Below are positions 39,346-48,867 of a stretch of 64,000 nt of DNA, in pieces; positions within the stretch are counted from its first letter, which is position 1; every line of letters begins with the position of its first letter. Made by a program: the position numbers and the translations under genes. The stretch lies in NCBI RefSeq assembly GCF_024362695.1, contig NC_065424.1, positions 10,581,840-10,645,839 of the forward strand, given 5' to 3'. Under the pieces are notes generated by a model. That model ran no database searches and was not told where the DNA came from. It saw only the letters and a program-made list of their open reading frames with translations. The DNA is from Pectinophora gossypiella. Lineage: Eukaryota > Arthropoda > Insecta > Lepidoptera > Gelechiidae.

Positions 39346-39445
39346 TAGCTCAAACACATAACCCACACACACGTACACGTGTGGTACACAGACTAAACAG
39401 CTATATTAAAAATAATTACTTAATAATAATATTTAGTTATATTAT

Positions 39446-39811
39446 GGTGCTAATTCCTGTAAATACCATCTAATTTTATTTTAAGTTATATCTGTCATTT
39501 TCTTATCCGCCGAAAAGGAAAGGGACGGGTAATCGACAAGCATAAAATTTATGGAACACACGTCAATTTTAAGCACAAATCTAAACCAACTGCCTAAAAA
39601 TTTTACATCAGTCAATAACCCGACACAGTTAAGTCTAACGGTTTGCATACCAGCGACGTACCTTTTTGATTCGCTCGGGATATTCATTCATTTACTCATT
39701 CTTCCTAAAATTAAGAGCTGTGAATCATCCGTCCCTTTCCTTTTCGACGGATATGAAAATGACGGATATAACTTAAAATAAAATTAGGCGGTGTCTGCAG
39801 GAATCGGGGCC
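39446..39811 (+). mobile_element. MITE-H, full length
   Basis: GGTGCTAATTCCTG to GGAATCGGGGCC, flanked by ATTAT at 39441-39445 and 39812-39816. The internal region has a small deletion near GTTAAGTCTAACGG. ORFs in it are shadows. Confidence 0.8.
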
Positions 39812-39837
39812 ATTATAATATTATTATAATAAGGTAC

Positions 39838-39952
39838 CTAGTGTCGCCTCTTTTATATTGCCGTGCCCTTGCAGGGCGTCACATGTACCTTTTTACTATG
39901 TTCCACCTTAATTTATATTTGTGACATGCAATAAATGAATATGAATATGAAC
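39838..39952 (+). mobile_element. Retroposon 3' end with (GAATAT)n tail
   Basis: CTAGTGTCGCCTCTTTTATA, CTTGCAGGGCGTCACATGTA, CATGCAATAAATGAATATGA. polyA signal plus simple tail; family unknown. Confidence 0.4.
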
Positions 39953-40100
39953 CCTGCTTTTCCTTCCACTCAAGTAAAATAGCTTAATTGCCATATCCAT
40001 CCTTTCATATACTCCTCCTTTCGTAGCTCAATGGAGCATGGATTAGTGTCGTGTTTCATATTCGCCGATAGCAAGGCAACACACCACAGAATGACATCGC

Positions 40101-40470
40101 TTCTTCTTCTATCGTGGGGGTTGTGAGGTAGAGTACAACCTCATCAACCCTGGTATCAAGGTTATTGTTGAGCCGCCAAAGGCCCCTGACGTGACTCATG
40201 TAACGACTACTTACTTACATCAGTAAGTAGTAACCGGGACCAACAGCTTAACGTGCCATCCGACGGATCATCTTACTTTCAGGTTTACTTTCGCACAATC
40301 AGGTGATCAGCCTACAGCAACCCTGGTGCCAGGATTACTATTGAGCCGCCAAAGGCCTGTGACATGGCTCACGTAACGATCACGTGCTCAGTAAGTAGTA
40401 ACGGGACCAACGGCTTAACTTGCCTTCCGAAGCAAGGAATCGAATCGGGTTCGAAACCCCGTAGGGACAG
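40101..40470 (-). mobile_element. Two overlapping SINE-G pieces in tandem
   Basis: First 40101-40317: tail, core with deletion. Second 40318-40470: CAACCCTGGTGCCAGGATTA, core CGGCTTAACTTGCCTTCCGA, then a shortened head (GGGTTCGAAACCCC). Head-to-tail order suggests one SINE landed in or recombined with another. Confidence 0.75.
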
Positions 40471-40734
40471 CCTCGCTGTGACATTGGAAGTATCTACAAT
40501 ATGTGTTCTACTCAGCCTGTATCCATCCACTGCTGGGTAAAGGCCTATCACTAACACTCTGATTGACAACAAAATAAACGACATTGAAAAAATATTAGAA
40601 AAAAAAAAGAAACGAAAATCAATTAGGGACTTTCCAATCGGCGTTCCCCCAAAAACACGTTATGGATTTCACGTGTGATATAATATCATAATACTCGTAT
40701 GTCACTTTGTTCATCGGAACCCGAGACTAGCGAT

Positions 40735-40900
40735 GTGGCTTTCCGGGAAATATTCCCACTATTTAGGAATGTTTCCAGCAGTAAAAATGCGAAACTTGAC
40801 TTATGTAAAAAATATACTTAAGTCTAAAAACTACCAGACTACGAAAAAATCGCGCTAAAAAGTATAAAACAAGAAAATAGGTATATGCCTATCTATTTTA
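40735..40900. repeat. Rep-N terminus followed by Rep-DD
   Basis: AGCGATGTGGCTTTCCGGGA and GGAATGTTTCCAGCAG (Rep-N), then AAATATACTTAAGTCTAAAA, CGAAAAAATCGCGC, AGTATAAAACAAGAAAATAG (Rep-DD, cf. 46885-47065). Confidence 0.45.
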
Positions 40901-41104
40901 AGAGTTTCTTTACCACGGCAAATGATCACAGCTATCGTCCAAATCGTAATTTTCGAGTAAATACAAGAACAACTGCAAGTGAAAGCTAATAATATGTACA
41001 TATTCGAAATGTGCAAATTAAGGCCTTTCATTTGATACCCAACACAAAAATAAAAAAATAAACATAACATAAAAAAAAATTGCTGGAGCTTTTTATGTCC
41101 TCTA

Positions 41105-41460
41105 GAGGGCGCCATAATGAATTTATTGTGACGTCACATAACCTATAACCACCGGACAATCAAAACGCTTCTAGTGACATCTCAAAAAAAAAAGAAAAGA
41201 AAGGAAAACATGAAACAGTAGGACTAGGGCCCTGTGCTGGGAGGTTTTCTGGCCACGTCTTTCCCTCAGCGTTACAGATTCCGATGTGGTAGTAGTTTGA
41301 CAGCTAGTTACATAATATGTAAGTAATTTAATTTTGTTTGACGTTCAAAAAGCGCTAACTTTGTAAGCCAATTTTTAAAAATAAATATTTTTGAATTTTT
41401 TTTTCTCATTTGTTAAATTCTGACAGGTGGTTTAGAAGTTAGGTTGGAACAGACGTGCAG
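41105..41460 (+). repeat. Rep-Q split by Ret-R
   Basis: GCGCCATAATGAATTTATTG...TAGTGACATCTC before and ATTTGTTAAATTCTGACAGG...GAAGTTAGGTTGG after. 39205-39345 is the uninterrupted sequence. Confidence 0.7.
41184..41403 (+). mobile_element. Ret-R, intact, in Rep-Q
   Basis: A-rich start, GACTAGGGCCCTGTGCTGGG, GTTTTCTGGCCACGTCTTTC, GATGTGGTAGTAGTTTGACA, CGTTCAAAAAGCGCTAACTT, T-rich end. TSD TCTC (41180-41183, 41404-41407), short for a LINE, so the mechanism is open. Confidence 0.7.
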
Positions 41461-41529
41461 ACATACATAAATAGCGGTCAAACACATAACCCTCTTTGCT
41501 TCACAGTCGGGTGACAAGAGCATTATTAC

Positions 41530-41700
41530 CTATCCTTCAGGCAGAAAAGACAAGAGTACAAGAAAGAACAGTTTGAAAAAGAAAAAACAGTCATTGTCCT
41601 TAGTACTAATGAGTTTAACAACGGGAACATTTCCACTTCAGGAACATTCCCTTTTTGGGAACATTCTTTGGGAATATTCCCGGGAACGGAACGGATCCTT
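41530..41700 (-). mobile_element. Rep-N with expanded palindromes
   Basis: CAGGCAGAAAAGACAAGAGT, GAAAGAACAGTTTGAAAAAG, then four near-palindromic GGGAACATTCC-type blocks. One or two such blocks are usual. Confidence 0.5.
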
Positions 41701-41849
41701 CGAAATTGCGTAACTAGGTAAACAACCTTTCGATATAGCTATCTGCGTGTCAATACACCATTTATCCAGACGCAACTGATACTAATGATCACATAACATT
41801 CCTCTAACTGACAATCATTCGACATGTAACTGACGTTATGATAGTATCA

Positions 41850-41940
41850 TAGGCATAGAATAAGGAATAATACTACAGAACGGCAACTCTCCGCTCCCCA
41901 CTACCCGCTGAGCTAGGTTTACCTCAATTAGTCTTACTTT
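41850..41940 (+). repeat. Rep-CC fragment
   Basis: GCATAGAATAAGGAATAATA, CGGCAACTCTCCGCTCCCCA, GAGCTAGGTTTACCTCA, as at 63640-63720. Confidence 0.6.
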
Positions 41941-41946
41941 GTTTTT

Positions 41947-42237
41947 GAGGAGCTCGGTGGCGCAGCGGTAAACGCGCTCGGTCTGCGATTGTTGAAGTTA
42001 AGCAACTTTCGCAAAGGTCATAGGATGGGTGATCACATAAAAAAGTTTTCATCTCGAGCTCCTCCGTGCTGCGGAAGGCACGTTAAGCCGTTGGTCCCGG
42101 CTGCATTAGCAGTCATTAATAACCATCAATCTGCACTGGGCCCGCGTGATGGTTTAAGGCCCGATCTCCCTATCCATCCATAGGGAAGGCCCGTGCCCCA
42201 GCAGTGGGGACGCTAATGGGCTGATGATGATGATGAC
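41947..42237 (+). mobile_element. SINE-5S, full length
   Basis: GAGGAGCTCGGTGGCGCAGC, GTTGAAGTTAAGCAACTTTC, core TGCGGAAGGCACGTTAAGCC, tail GATGATGATGATG. Four bases (CCGG) are deleted between the two 5S boxes, so promoter spacing is broken. TSD not visible. 42238-42505 is unrecognised. Confidence 0.85.
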
Positions 42238-42507
42238 GACTAAAAATGCTTAAAAGCTTATTGTAAGCAATAAGCTTTTTTACATAAAGTAAGCTTCACA
42301 TGAGCTTTAAATTTCATGTCGAAAATAAAGAAATGAAAAAAAAAAAATTCAAGTCATAAGTCATTTTTGAAAAACTAGCAGAGCTAAGTCAAGTTCATTC
42401 TTGGGATGGTATGCGTAAACTCTATGTTTTTTTTTACATTCAGTCAGAACGCATGATTTAGAGTATTTCAAATTAAAATTCGAATTAAAAAAATTTTTTA
42501 TTCAATA

Positions 42508-42590
42508 GGTTTGGCGGCTCAATAGTAACCCTAATACCAGGGTTGATGGGGTTGGTAATTCACCTCACAACCCACTCGGTAGAAGAAGAT
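42508..42590 (+). mobile_element. SINE-G 3' fragment
   Basis: TTTGGCGGCTCAATAGTAAC, ACCAGGGTTGATGGGG, CAACCCACTCGGTAGAAGA. Confidence 0.75.
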
Positions 42591-42659
42591 TCAATACTGT
42601 CTGAGAACTGATATTAGGCAGCTAAATTACTCAATTGTATACCAATATTTTGTTTATTT

Positions 42660-42740
42660 TTTTAAAGAACGTCTAGGGCCCACATAGAAGAAGAAGCTGC
42701 AAGAAAACCTCAGCATAGAGCCTTAGACGTTCTTAAAAAA
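42660..42740. mobile_element. Ret-D fold-back fragment
   Basis: GAACGTCTAGGGCCC in plus orientation is followed at once by GAAGCTGCAAGAAAACCTCA and the inverse CTTAGACGTTC. The two 5' edges of Ret-D thus face outwards in an inverted pair. Confidence 0.6.
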
Positions 42741-42923
42741 TAAAATATTGTTATATTTTAAACAAAATGAATACTTTTTCAGTCTAAAGCATTTATCCTC
42801 TAAATCTATTTAGCCCTACGGAGAGGCTTTTAGGGCTAAATTACAAAAGATTTTATTAAAAACGTAAATCATTTTACTTCTTTTTGAATGGAATTACTTA
42901 ATTTAGTTGCATAATCTTTAGAC

Positions 42924-43272
42924 AACAACAACAGCCTCCGTGGCCTAGTGGTTAGAAGCGTTAGGCTCACGATCTGGAGGTCCGGGTTCGATTCCCGATG
43001 GGGACATTGTCGAAATCACTTTGTGAGACTGTCCTTTGTTTGGTAAGGACTTTCAGGCTTGAATCACCTGATTGTCTGAAAAAGTAAGATGATTCCGTGC
43101 TTCGGAGGGCACGTTAAGCCGTTGGTCCCGGCTATTAGCCGTAAAAACACCTCCACCAGCCCGCATTGGAGCAGCGTGGTGGAGTATGCTCCATACCCCC
43201 TCCGGTTGATTGAGGGGAGGCCTGTGCCCAGCAGTGGGACGTGTGTGTGTAGGCTGGTTATGTTATGTTATG
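42924..43272 (+). mobile_element. SINE-F, full length, 12-bp TSD (reference copy)
   Basis: TSD TAATCTTTAGAC at 42912-42923 and 43273-43284. Head CCTCCGTGGCCTAGTGGTTA, box B GGTTCGATTCC, CACTTTGTGAGACTGTCC, core GGAGGGCACGTTAAGCCGTT, CATTGGAGCAGCGTGGTGGA, CCCAGCAGTGGGACG, tail ATGTTATGTTATG. The exact TSD suggests a young insertion. Confidence 0.95.
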
Positions 43273-43319
43273 TAATCTTTAGACTCAAGCATTATAGATG
43301 GCCATACACCTCATCACCT

Positions 43320-43425
43320 ATCACGTTGGTCTAATAGAAAACTCGGTGAGGTGTGGGAACTTTGTTCATCTAATGGATGGATGAAGTAATATGACCGTGA
43401 GCTTGTATTATGTAATCATTTAGGT
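43320..43425 (+). repeat. Rep-AA copy
   Basis: CACGTTGGTCTAATAGAAAA, CTCGGTGAGGTGTGGG, GACCGTGAGCTTGTATTATG. Confidence 0.55.
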
Positions 43426-43496
43426 AGGTAGAATAACATAACATGATGTAAGCTCGTGATTCCCGGGAACGGACTGGGTGGTAGTGAGGTGATCTG

Positions 43497-44062
43497 ATCA
43501 AATTCAAATTCAAAATTATCTTTTTTCAGTAGTTAACATAGTAACACTTAGCGCTGTAGATAGCGTCATACTTGTTGCGATCACATGTTAAGTAGAAGAT
43601 AGTTACACTTTGAATCGTCATTTTTTACACAACGAACGTCTCATCTGCCTAAAACTTTTTTTTATCGTTGGGAAATGCGTTACGCATACCACGCCGCCCG
43701 GGGGGGGGGGGGGCAACGTGGTTATGTGGGACTCCCCGGGTGTCGCCACCCGGTATACCCCCAAAAACCCAACGGTGTTCCTCCTTGCCGCCGTATGGCG
43801 CGGATACGGGAACGCAATTGCACACAACCGCGTCCCCGCCGGCGGATGCCCTTTGGGGCCCAGCGCACATGGGAGCGCGTCAAGCGCCTCCCACTCCACT
43901 GAGAGCTGCCCGGAACACTTGGGGAGCTCTACAGGACGGGACCTATGTTGTGGACGGCGATCCCCCGACCACCGCCTAAAACTACTGCAGCTTCTCACAA
44001 CCTGTATAGCCGGAGAAAAGAAGCTGCAAGAAAAACCTCGGCACAGGGCCCTAGACGTTCTT
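43497..44062 (-). mobile_element. Ret-D with nested GC-rich retroposon
   Basis: The plus strand starts AATTCAAATTCAAAATTATC, has a local duplication (CAGTAGTTAACATAGTAACA, then a second GTTACACTTTGAATCG), and resumes after the insert at CTACTGCAGCTTCTCACAAC to GGGCCCTAGACGTTC. Confidence 0.75.
43657..43973 (-). mobile_element. GC-rich retroposon with poly(A) and 10-bp TSD
   Basis: GCCTAAAACT flanks it (43647-43656, 43974-43983). The plus strand begins with a T run (the inverted A-tail), then GGGAAATGCGTTACGCATAC, a 14-G run at 43700-43713, and GTGGGACTCCCCGGGTGTCG. Much more GC-rich than the surroundings. It resembles 3' UTRs of R1-group LINEs as I recall them. Six overlapping ORFs (43610-44136) are GC artefacts. 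Confidence 0.65.
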
Positions 44063-44355
44063 TTTCTTTTTTTATCTACCTACGACTACATATAACAATA
44101 TATTCTGAACTATTAATTTCAAACTATTCAAACTAACTAACTTGTAAATTGATTTTAATTTGAAATTTGTTGTAACTATGTCGAACTATCTAATCTAAAT
44201 CGACTCAGTATCAGTTGAAGCGAGAAAAGTTAATAAACAATAAAGACTGGTTACCTTACAAATAAAATTAAACCAGGGATGAACGTGGGCTTAAGTATTT
44301 GACAGCCAAACTGTTAGGTTTGGGGTGCAAGGTTCCTGGTTCCTAATGGCTGTGA

Positions 44356-44398
44356 ATGTGTGTGTGTGTGTGTGTAATGGTGTGTGTGTAATGTGTGA
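44356..44398. repeat. (GT)n microsatellite
   Basis: Two short GT tracts separated by AATG. Confidence 0.85.
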
Positions 44399-44399
44399 A

Positions 44400-44750
44400 A
44401 CTATAATTTTAATACTTTTACTGCCATATATGTTAGAGTACGAATATTATACTCTGATCCCAAGGTAACAGTGACCTTTGTGGAGGACGCATAGCGCCAG
44501 TTAAACAATGGCTCACTGTCACGGATTACTTTTATTGGATGTTCTCTGTACGGAGTTCGACACAAGAATGGTACAACTCGTGCGGCTCGCCGTCTTATAA
44601 GGGTTGTCCCCACCACCGTACCTTGCACGTGTGTCGTAAACAAGTGCAGGTGTTGTTTGTTTGCTAGCCGCACGTGTTGTTTACAGTTAACATAATATTT
44701 AGATTTTCAATATTTCGCTGTCGCGCTATCATATATGTACCACACGGTTA
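44400..44750 (-). mobile_element. LTR-like element, uninterrupted copy
   Basis: On the minus strand: CCTTATAAGACGGCGAGCCG, ATTCTTGTGTCGAACTCCG, CCAATAAAAGTAATCCGTG, TTGGGATCAGAGTATAAT. The plus-strand block GTTGTTTACAGTTAACATAA to GTCGCGCTATCATATATG lies at its upstream side. It serves as the empty site for 17999-18444. A solo LTR or nonautonomous LTR element is my best guess. Confidence 0.4.
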
Positions 44751-44764
44751 GTCTTTATTAGTTA

Positions 44765-45010
44765 CTAGCGACCCGCCCCGGCTTCGCTAGGGTGCAATGT
44801 TGAGGAAAAAATGAAACTATTTACGACATCACATTAAAAACTTCAAAAATAACAGTATTATGATACATATAAACCTTCCTCTTGGATCACTCTATCTAAT
44901 TAAAAAAGCCGCATCAAAATCCGTTGCGGAGTTTTAAAGATTTATTAACTTTGTTAGGCGAGAACAGAATAACTTCCGCGTTTGCATTAAGTATATTATT
45001 ATAGTGACTA
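44765..45010 (-). mobile_element. Helitron-like 3' end
   Basis: CTAGCGACCCGCCCCGGCTT followed by CGCTAG: the terminal CTAG and a hairpin (CTAGCGA/TCGCTAG) at the end fit a Helitron 3' terminus in minus orientation. CCTTCCTCTTGGATCACTC and GCATCAAAATCCGTTGCGGA are phrases I recall as widespread in insect repeats. No Rep/helicase coding. Confidence 0.4.
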
Positions 45011-45063
45011 GTACCTACGCATTACCAAAGCCAGTACAAGGAGATAAGTAGGTGCATTAATTA

Positions 45064-45651
45064 TACAGGGTGTTAGTGACATCGTAACGAATACTGAAGG
45101 GACGATTCGGACTATGATGACGCGACGGCAAATTCATGTTTTTTGTGTGTTTTAAATCTATTTTCAATTCTATACTTTTTCGATGGAAAATTCTATGAAT
45201 AATGTGCTGAATCATCCCTCTCTGTATTCGTTACGATATCACTCACACCCCGACCAAGTACAGTCATGAGCATTATCATGTACTCACTTTAGAACCCTGT
45301 CGCACTGTCATATTTGACATTTAATGAGGCTTACGGTTTAAATTGTCAAAAAAGTTAATGTGACGTGGTTGCAAAGTGTATACATATTAGTACTCGTGAC
45401 CATACATATAGGTAGACTTACAAGTAGGTATGGGTGTTAGTGACACGGTAACGAATACTGAGGGGGATGATTCAGACCATGATTCTGAGTTGATATCAAG
45501 TGGATTTTCTATCGGAAAACACGTGAAATTTTTAGTGTTTGTTTTCCTCGGTCCATACTTTTCGGACGGAAAATTCCACTTGATATCAACTCATAATCAT
45601 GGTCTGATTCATCCCTTAAAGTTTTGGTTACGATATGACTAACACCCTGTA
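45064..45651. mobile_element. MITE-I dimer with MITE-K in the spacer
   Basis: Units 45066-45252 (with arm deletions) and 45431-45649. The spacer CAAGTACA ... TAGACTTACAAGTAGGTA is split by MITE-K. Both units end beside TA except the damaged right end of the first. Confidence 0.75.
45261..45403 (-). mobile_element. MITE-K
   Basis: CAGTCATGAGCATTATCATG to GTACTCGTGACCA, TA at 45259-45260 and 45404-45405. It entered an existing MITE-I dimer. Confidence 0.75.
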
Positions 45652-45852
45652 TGAATAACTGAATACTATACCGCAATCAAAACAAGCAATTTCAGGTTAA
45701 GTCACCTTCTGGTTGAAAGGTTAATCGCAGCACTTATTACTATGTTGTGTAAGCATTCTAGATCACAGATTGTCTTAGCAATAATGATAGAATTATGTCG
45801 GGTTCAACGCTCACGTATCACTTCTTTATAAATGAATGATTTACAAATTATA

Positions 45853-46204
45853 CCTTTACATACATACATATCCTATATACCTACGTCGCACTGCTGGGCA
45901 CAGGCCTCCCTTCAATCAACCGGAGGGGGTATAGAGCATATTCCACCACGCTGCTCCAATGCGGGTTGGTGGAGGTGTGTTTACGGCTAATAGCCGGGAC
46001 CAACGGCTTAACGTGCCCTCCGAAGCACGGGATTAACTTATTTTTTCAGACAATCAGGTGTTAAGTGTGTAATGTCCTTACCAAACAAAGGACAGTCTCA
46101 CAAAGTGATTTCGACAATGTCCCCATCGGGAATCGAACCCGGACCATACACCCGGACATACATATCGTGAGCCTAACGCTCTAACCACTAGACCACAGAG
46201 GCTG
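45853..46204 (-). mobile_element. SINE-F, full length, 12-bp TSD
   Basis: TTACAAATTATA at 45841-45852 and 46205-46216. Box B inverse GGAATCGAACCCGG is followed by a small duplication (CCGGACCATACACCCGGACA). The core is intact. Confidence 0.9.
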
Positions 46205-46415
46205 TTACAAATTATAGTAGCTTATATTTAGGTCTATACAAACATAATATTCTGTTTTTTAGAAATAATAAATAAAATAATGAAATTAGTTATGTCACAA
46301 TATTAATCAGTGAAATATTAAAATACAATACTGTGCTGGACTAAGATCTTAGTCAGCCATTGTTGCCTATTGATAGAACAGCTAGATAACCAATACCCTA
46401 GTCTTCTGAGCATCA

Positions 46416-46599
46416 GGGTGAATATCAAAATGTGCCAACTTTGGTGGCGAACTTTCATATTATTTTTTCGTGAAAAATTAGAACGAGGAACAAGTTACCT
46501 CGTAGCTAGAACTATCCTTTTTCACGTCGGAACCCAAGTTTTCACGAAAAAATAATATATGAAAGTTCGCCGCCAAACTTGATATTTTGATATTCACCC
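46416..46599. mobile_element. Palindromic MITE with 4-bp TSD
   Basis: GGGTGAATATCAAAATGTGC and GGCGAACTTTCATATTATTT on the left pair with AAATAATATATGAAAGTTCG and TGATATTTTGATATTCACCC on the right: ~58-bp arms. ATCA flanks both sides (46412-46415, 46600-46603). The 61-codon ORF within is a shadow. Confidence 0.65.
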
Positions 46600-46636
46600 A
46601 TCAAAGGGACAATCGCTCCTACCTCCCATAACCCTC

Positions 46637-46880
46637 ATTTTTTTTTTGTTTTTTTTTGACGTGACTCAAAACTCAAGAGAGATTTCTTCCGTACAATTGC
46701 ATTGAATGTAGTGTCAATACAGATTTCATACACAAAAGTACATTACACATTTAACCAAATTAGTTGGTATGCAAACAAATACATAATTATGTAACATAGT
46801 ATGTAAGTTTTTGTTACTAACCCTATGGATGTTATGGTGTCCGAATAAATATTTTTTGATTTGATTTGAATAAAAAAAAA
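46637..46880. repeat. Ret-A 3' stub and a retroposon tail
   Basis: TTTTTTTTTGACGTGACTCA (46650-46668) is the inverted Ret-A end. CGAATAAATATTTTTTGATT plus TTGA repeats at 46843-46868 is a separate 3' tail. Nothing else is recognised. Confidence 0.5.
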
Positions 46881-46884
46881 ATTA

Positions 46885-47065
46885 CGCTTTAAAAAGTATG
46901 AAACAAGAAAATAGGAAATAGGTTTATTTCTCTGAAATTCTCCAGAATATCGATGTTTAAAAATAACACTATTCGTGAGAATTTCAGAGAAATATAGCTA
47001 ATTTCTTGTTTGCTTTCGACTAATAGCGTGATTTCTTCGTAGTCGAGTTTAAGTTTAAGTATATT
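46885..47065. repeat. Rep-DD inverted-repeat copy
   Basis: CGCTTTAAAAAGTATGAAAC plus AAGAAAATAGG on the left, and inverse-like CTAATTTCTTGTTTGC plus CTAATAGCGTGATTTCTTCG on the right, with an inner inverted pair (TTTCTCTGAAATTCTCC / GAGAATTTCAGAGAAA). One arm matches 40800-40900. Possibly a MITE. Confidence 0.45.
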
Positions 47066-47156
47066 ATTATTTTTTTATTTACATTGACACATCGCATTTG
47101 AAAAGATAGATACATACATACAGAAACTTACGCATATTTCCTACTCAATTCCATTT

Positions 47157-47589
47157 TTAAAACACATAATAACGGGTTCTTACCGCGTTTAAATGGGGAT
47201 ATGAGACTCCCGATATTTCGACACTGTTGCAAGTGCCATGATCACGGGATGACTGATGAGATTGGAGTGGAGTAGGTAGATCCATAATTTTCTACGGGCA
47301 GACATATCTGTCTACCCTCTTTCTTTGCCGCTTGTTTATGTTTTTGATATCGGAATGTTCGGAACCATCTGAACTCGCACCAAACTCACTACGACAAACC
47401 GCACTCACTGTGTCCTCACGTTTTTTCACCACATTAGGCCGTTTCAAGCTTTTTACAACACCTACTACTGGATTCCACATGGTCGATAAATTGAACCCGT
47501 CTTCCCTGACATATCCCCATTTAAACGCGGTAAGAACCCGTTATTATGTGTTTTAATTATGATAATAACCGCGTAAACTTAAAACAATG
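47157..47589 (-). mobile_element. Penelope-like element, 5'-truncated, 12-bp TSD
   Basis: TCAATTCCATTT at 47145-47156 and 47590-47601. The same ~44-bp terminal inverted repeats as 27100-27717, but the ORF is cut further downstream. Each copy therefore truncated independently yet acquired the same inverted left end. Confidence 0.75.
47292..47500 (-). pseudogene. Penelope-like endonuclease C-terminal tail
   Basis: The minus strand encodes REDGFNLSTMWNPVVGVVKS and the same basic tail to VDRYVCP as in 27137-27547, differing at about one residue. The AEH and EAIEI motifs are absent because truncation lies after them. Not functional. Confidence 0.7.
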
Positions 47590-47601
47590 TCAATTCCATT
47601 T

Positions 47602-48194
47602 GTTTCGATCCTGACACACTTCTCTTCCTACCTTCACATTCATCAATCGTTTCATACACGCACGCCGGTTCAGAGTAGATCGTAATAAACCATTTATTAA
47701 GGACATCTCAAATAGATATAGATAAAATACTTTATCGAACACAATGTACCTACACAATTTTTCCAACTTTTTTTGCTATAATCGCTTAAATAATTCCCGC
47801 CGCAGCTTCCTGAGTCATTTAAGGTACTTTTCAGGTTAATTTATAATAATATATTTTTCATAGTAATTGTTCATACTTAATTTCAGTTTCATTATTTTTG
47901 GTGTTTTATGACACTTTTATTTACTTGCTCAATTACAGTGTGTCGTTGCTATCCCACTTGATCGGTTTCAGTGAAATTCCAGGACTCCTTGGTCAATAGT
48001 TGTATTTTTTGAATATTTTTCATACAAATTGGGTCAAATTTCGCTTTTTAAAAAATTCCCAGCAGTGTTTGTATGGGCGTATCCCCATTTTATTGCACCG
48101 TTCGAAGGCTCTTCTTGCCCCCTTTCTAGAAACCCCTCGATCGTGGCGCTACGAGCCATTCTTTTTGTAAACAAAACCTAGTAACAAATATGGT
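47602..48194. other. No recognised feature
   Basis: AT-rich; no repeat shared with the window and no supported ORF. Confidence 0.45.
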
Positions 48195-48450
48195 AATCCA
48201 GCTTTGTACAATCCAGGTACTTTGTGGTCTTTGCGGTATGTTGAGCCAGATAGCGGGCGTAAAAAGACCTGTAGGGCGTCCATCCTTACGATTTAAGGAC
48301 TCCTGCAAGCGGGACATGAACAGCTTCAGTATTCAGACGGATGGGTGAGAGAAGCGCGCCGAAGTGAGACCTGAATGGCGCCATGATATTAACGTCGGGA
48401 CTTCAAGACGTGACGATGACTGGCTGGAAAACCTGAAGCAAAAAAGTCTT
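48195..48450 (+). pseudogene. LINE polyprotein C-terminal region
   Basis: One frame reads GVKRPVGRPSLRFKDSCKRD, then MNSFSIQTDG, a TGA at 48346-48348 (probably once tryptophan), EKRAEVRPEWRHDINVGTSR and DDDWLENLKQK. The pattern GRP..R(F/Y)KD.CKRD...W..A..RP.WR is the region between polymerase and C-terminal zinc finger of many animal LINEs. The matching zinc finger lies at 48868-48990, after an inverted segment. Confidence 0.6.
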
Positions 48451-48462
48451 GGTCGTGCTTTA

Positions 48463-48762
48463 CCACCTCCTGCCGTTATGGGACGAGAATGCGGTGGAAA
48501 TTATGCTTACTCCAAGAGCAGCAAACACTGCGTTACCGTGTTTCGGATGTTGGATCTCAGCGATAAGCGTTAGTCCAGCTATGTGTGGGCGACTCTGTGT
48601 TAGGCCTCGGTGGGTTTCTTGAACGCAAAGAATGTCACATTTTGTTTTGCGACAGAGGGCAGCGAGAATCTCTGATTTATTTTGAGAGAACCCTTCAATG
48701 TTTACCGATATCACACACAGAGCCGGCTTAGTTAGCGGACTGTTTACAGTTTGGTTTGCCAT
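48463..48762 (-). pseudogene. LINE apurinic-type endonuclease, N-terminal fragment
   Basis: 100 codons on the minus strand: a start at 48762, then ALCVISVNIEGFSQNKSEIL and KCDILCVQETHR. These carry the N(I)EG and QETH motifs of the exonuclease-endonuclease-phosphatase fold that nicks target DNA, with QE supplying a metal-binding glutamate. It stops where it meets the plus-strand LINE piece. The rest of the endonuclease and the polymerase are missing. It may derive from the same or a related LINE. Confidence 0.65.
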
Positions 48763-48867
48763 CGTGGTGTAGTAATTGGTTTCACGGCTATGCCGCTACT
48801 CACAGGGAGGGCCCGAGCATAGGTATCGCTCTGCGAGAAGGCTTACTACATCCCCCCCTAGTTGTAA

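Noticed and set aside
43610..44136. Six overlapping ORFs on both strands
   Set aside because: They coincide with the GC-rich retroposon inside Ret-D and match no protein family I recognise.
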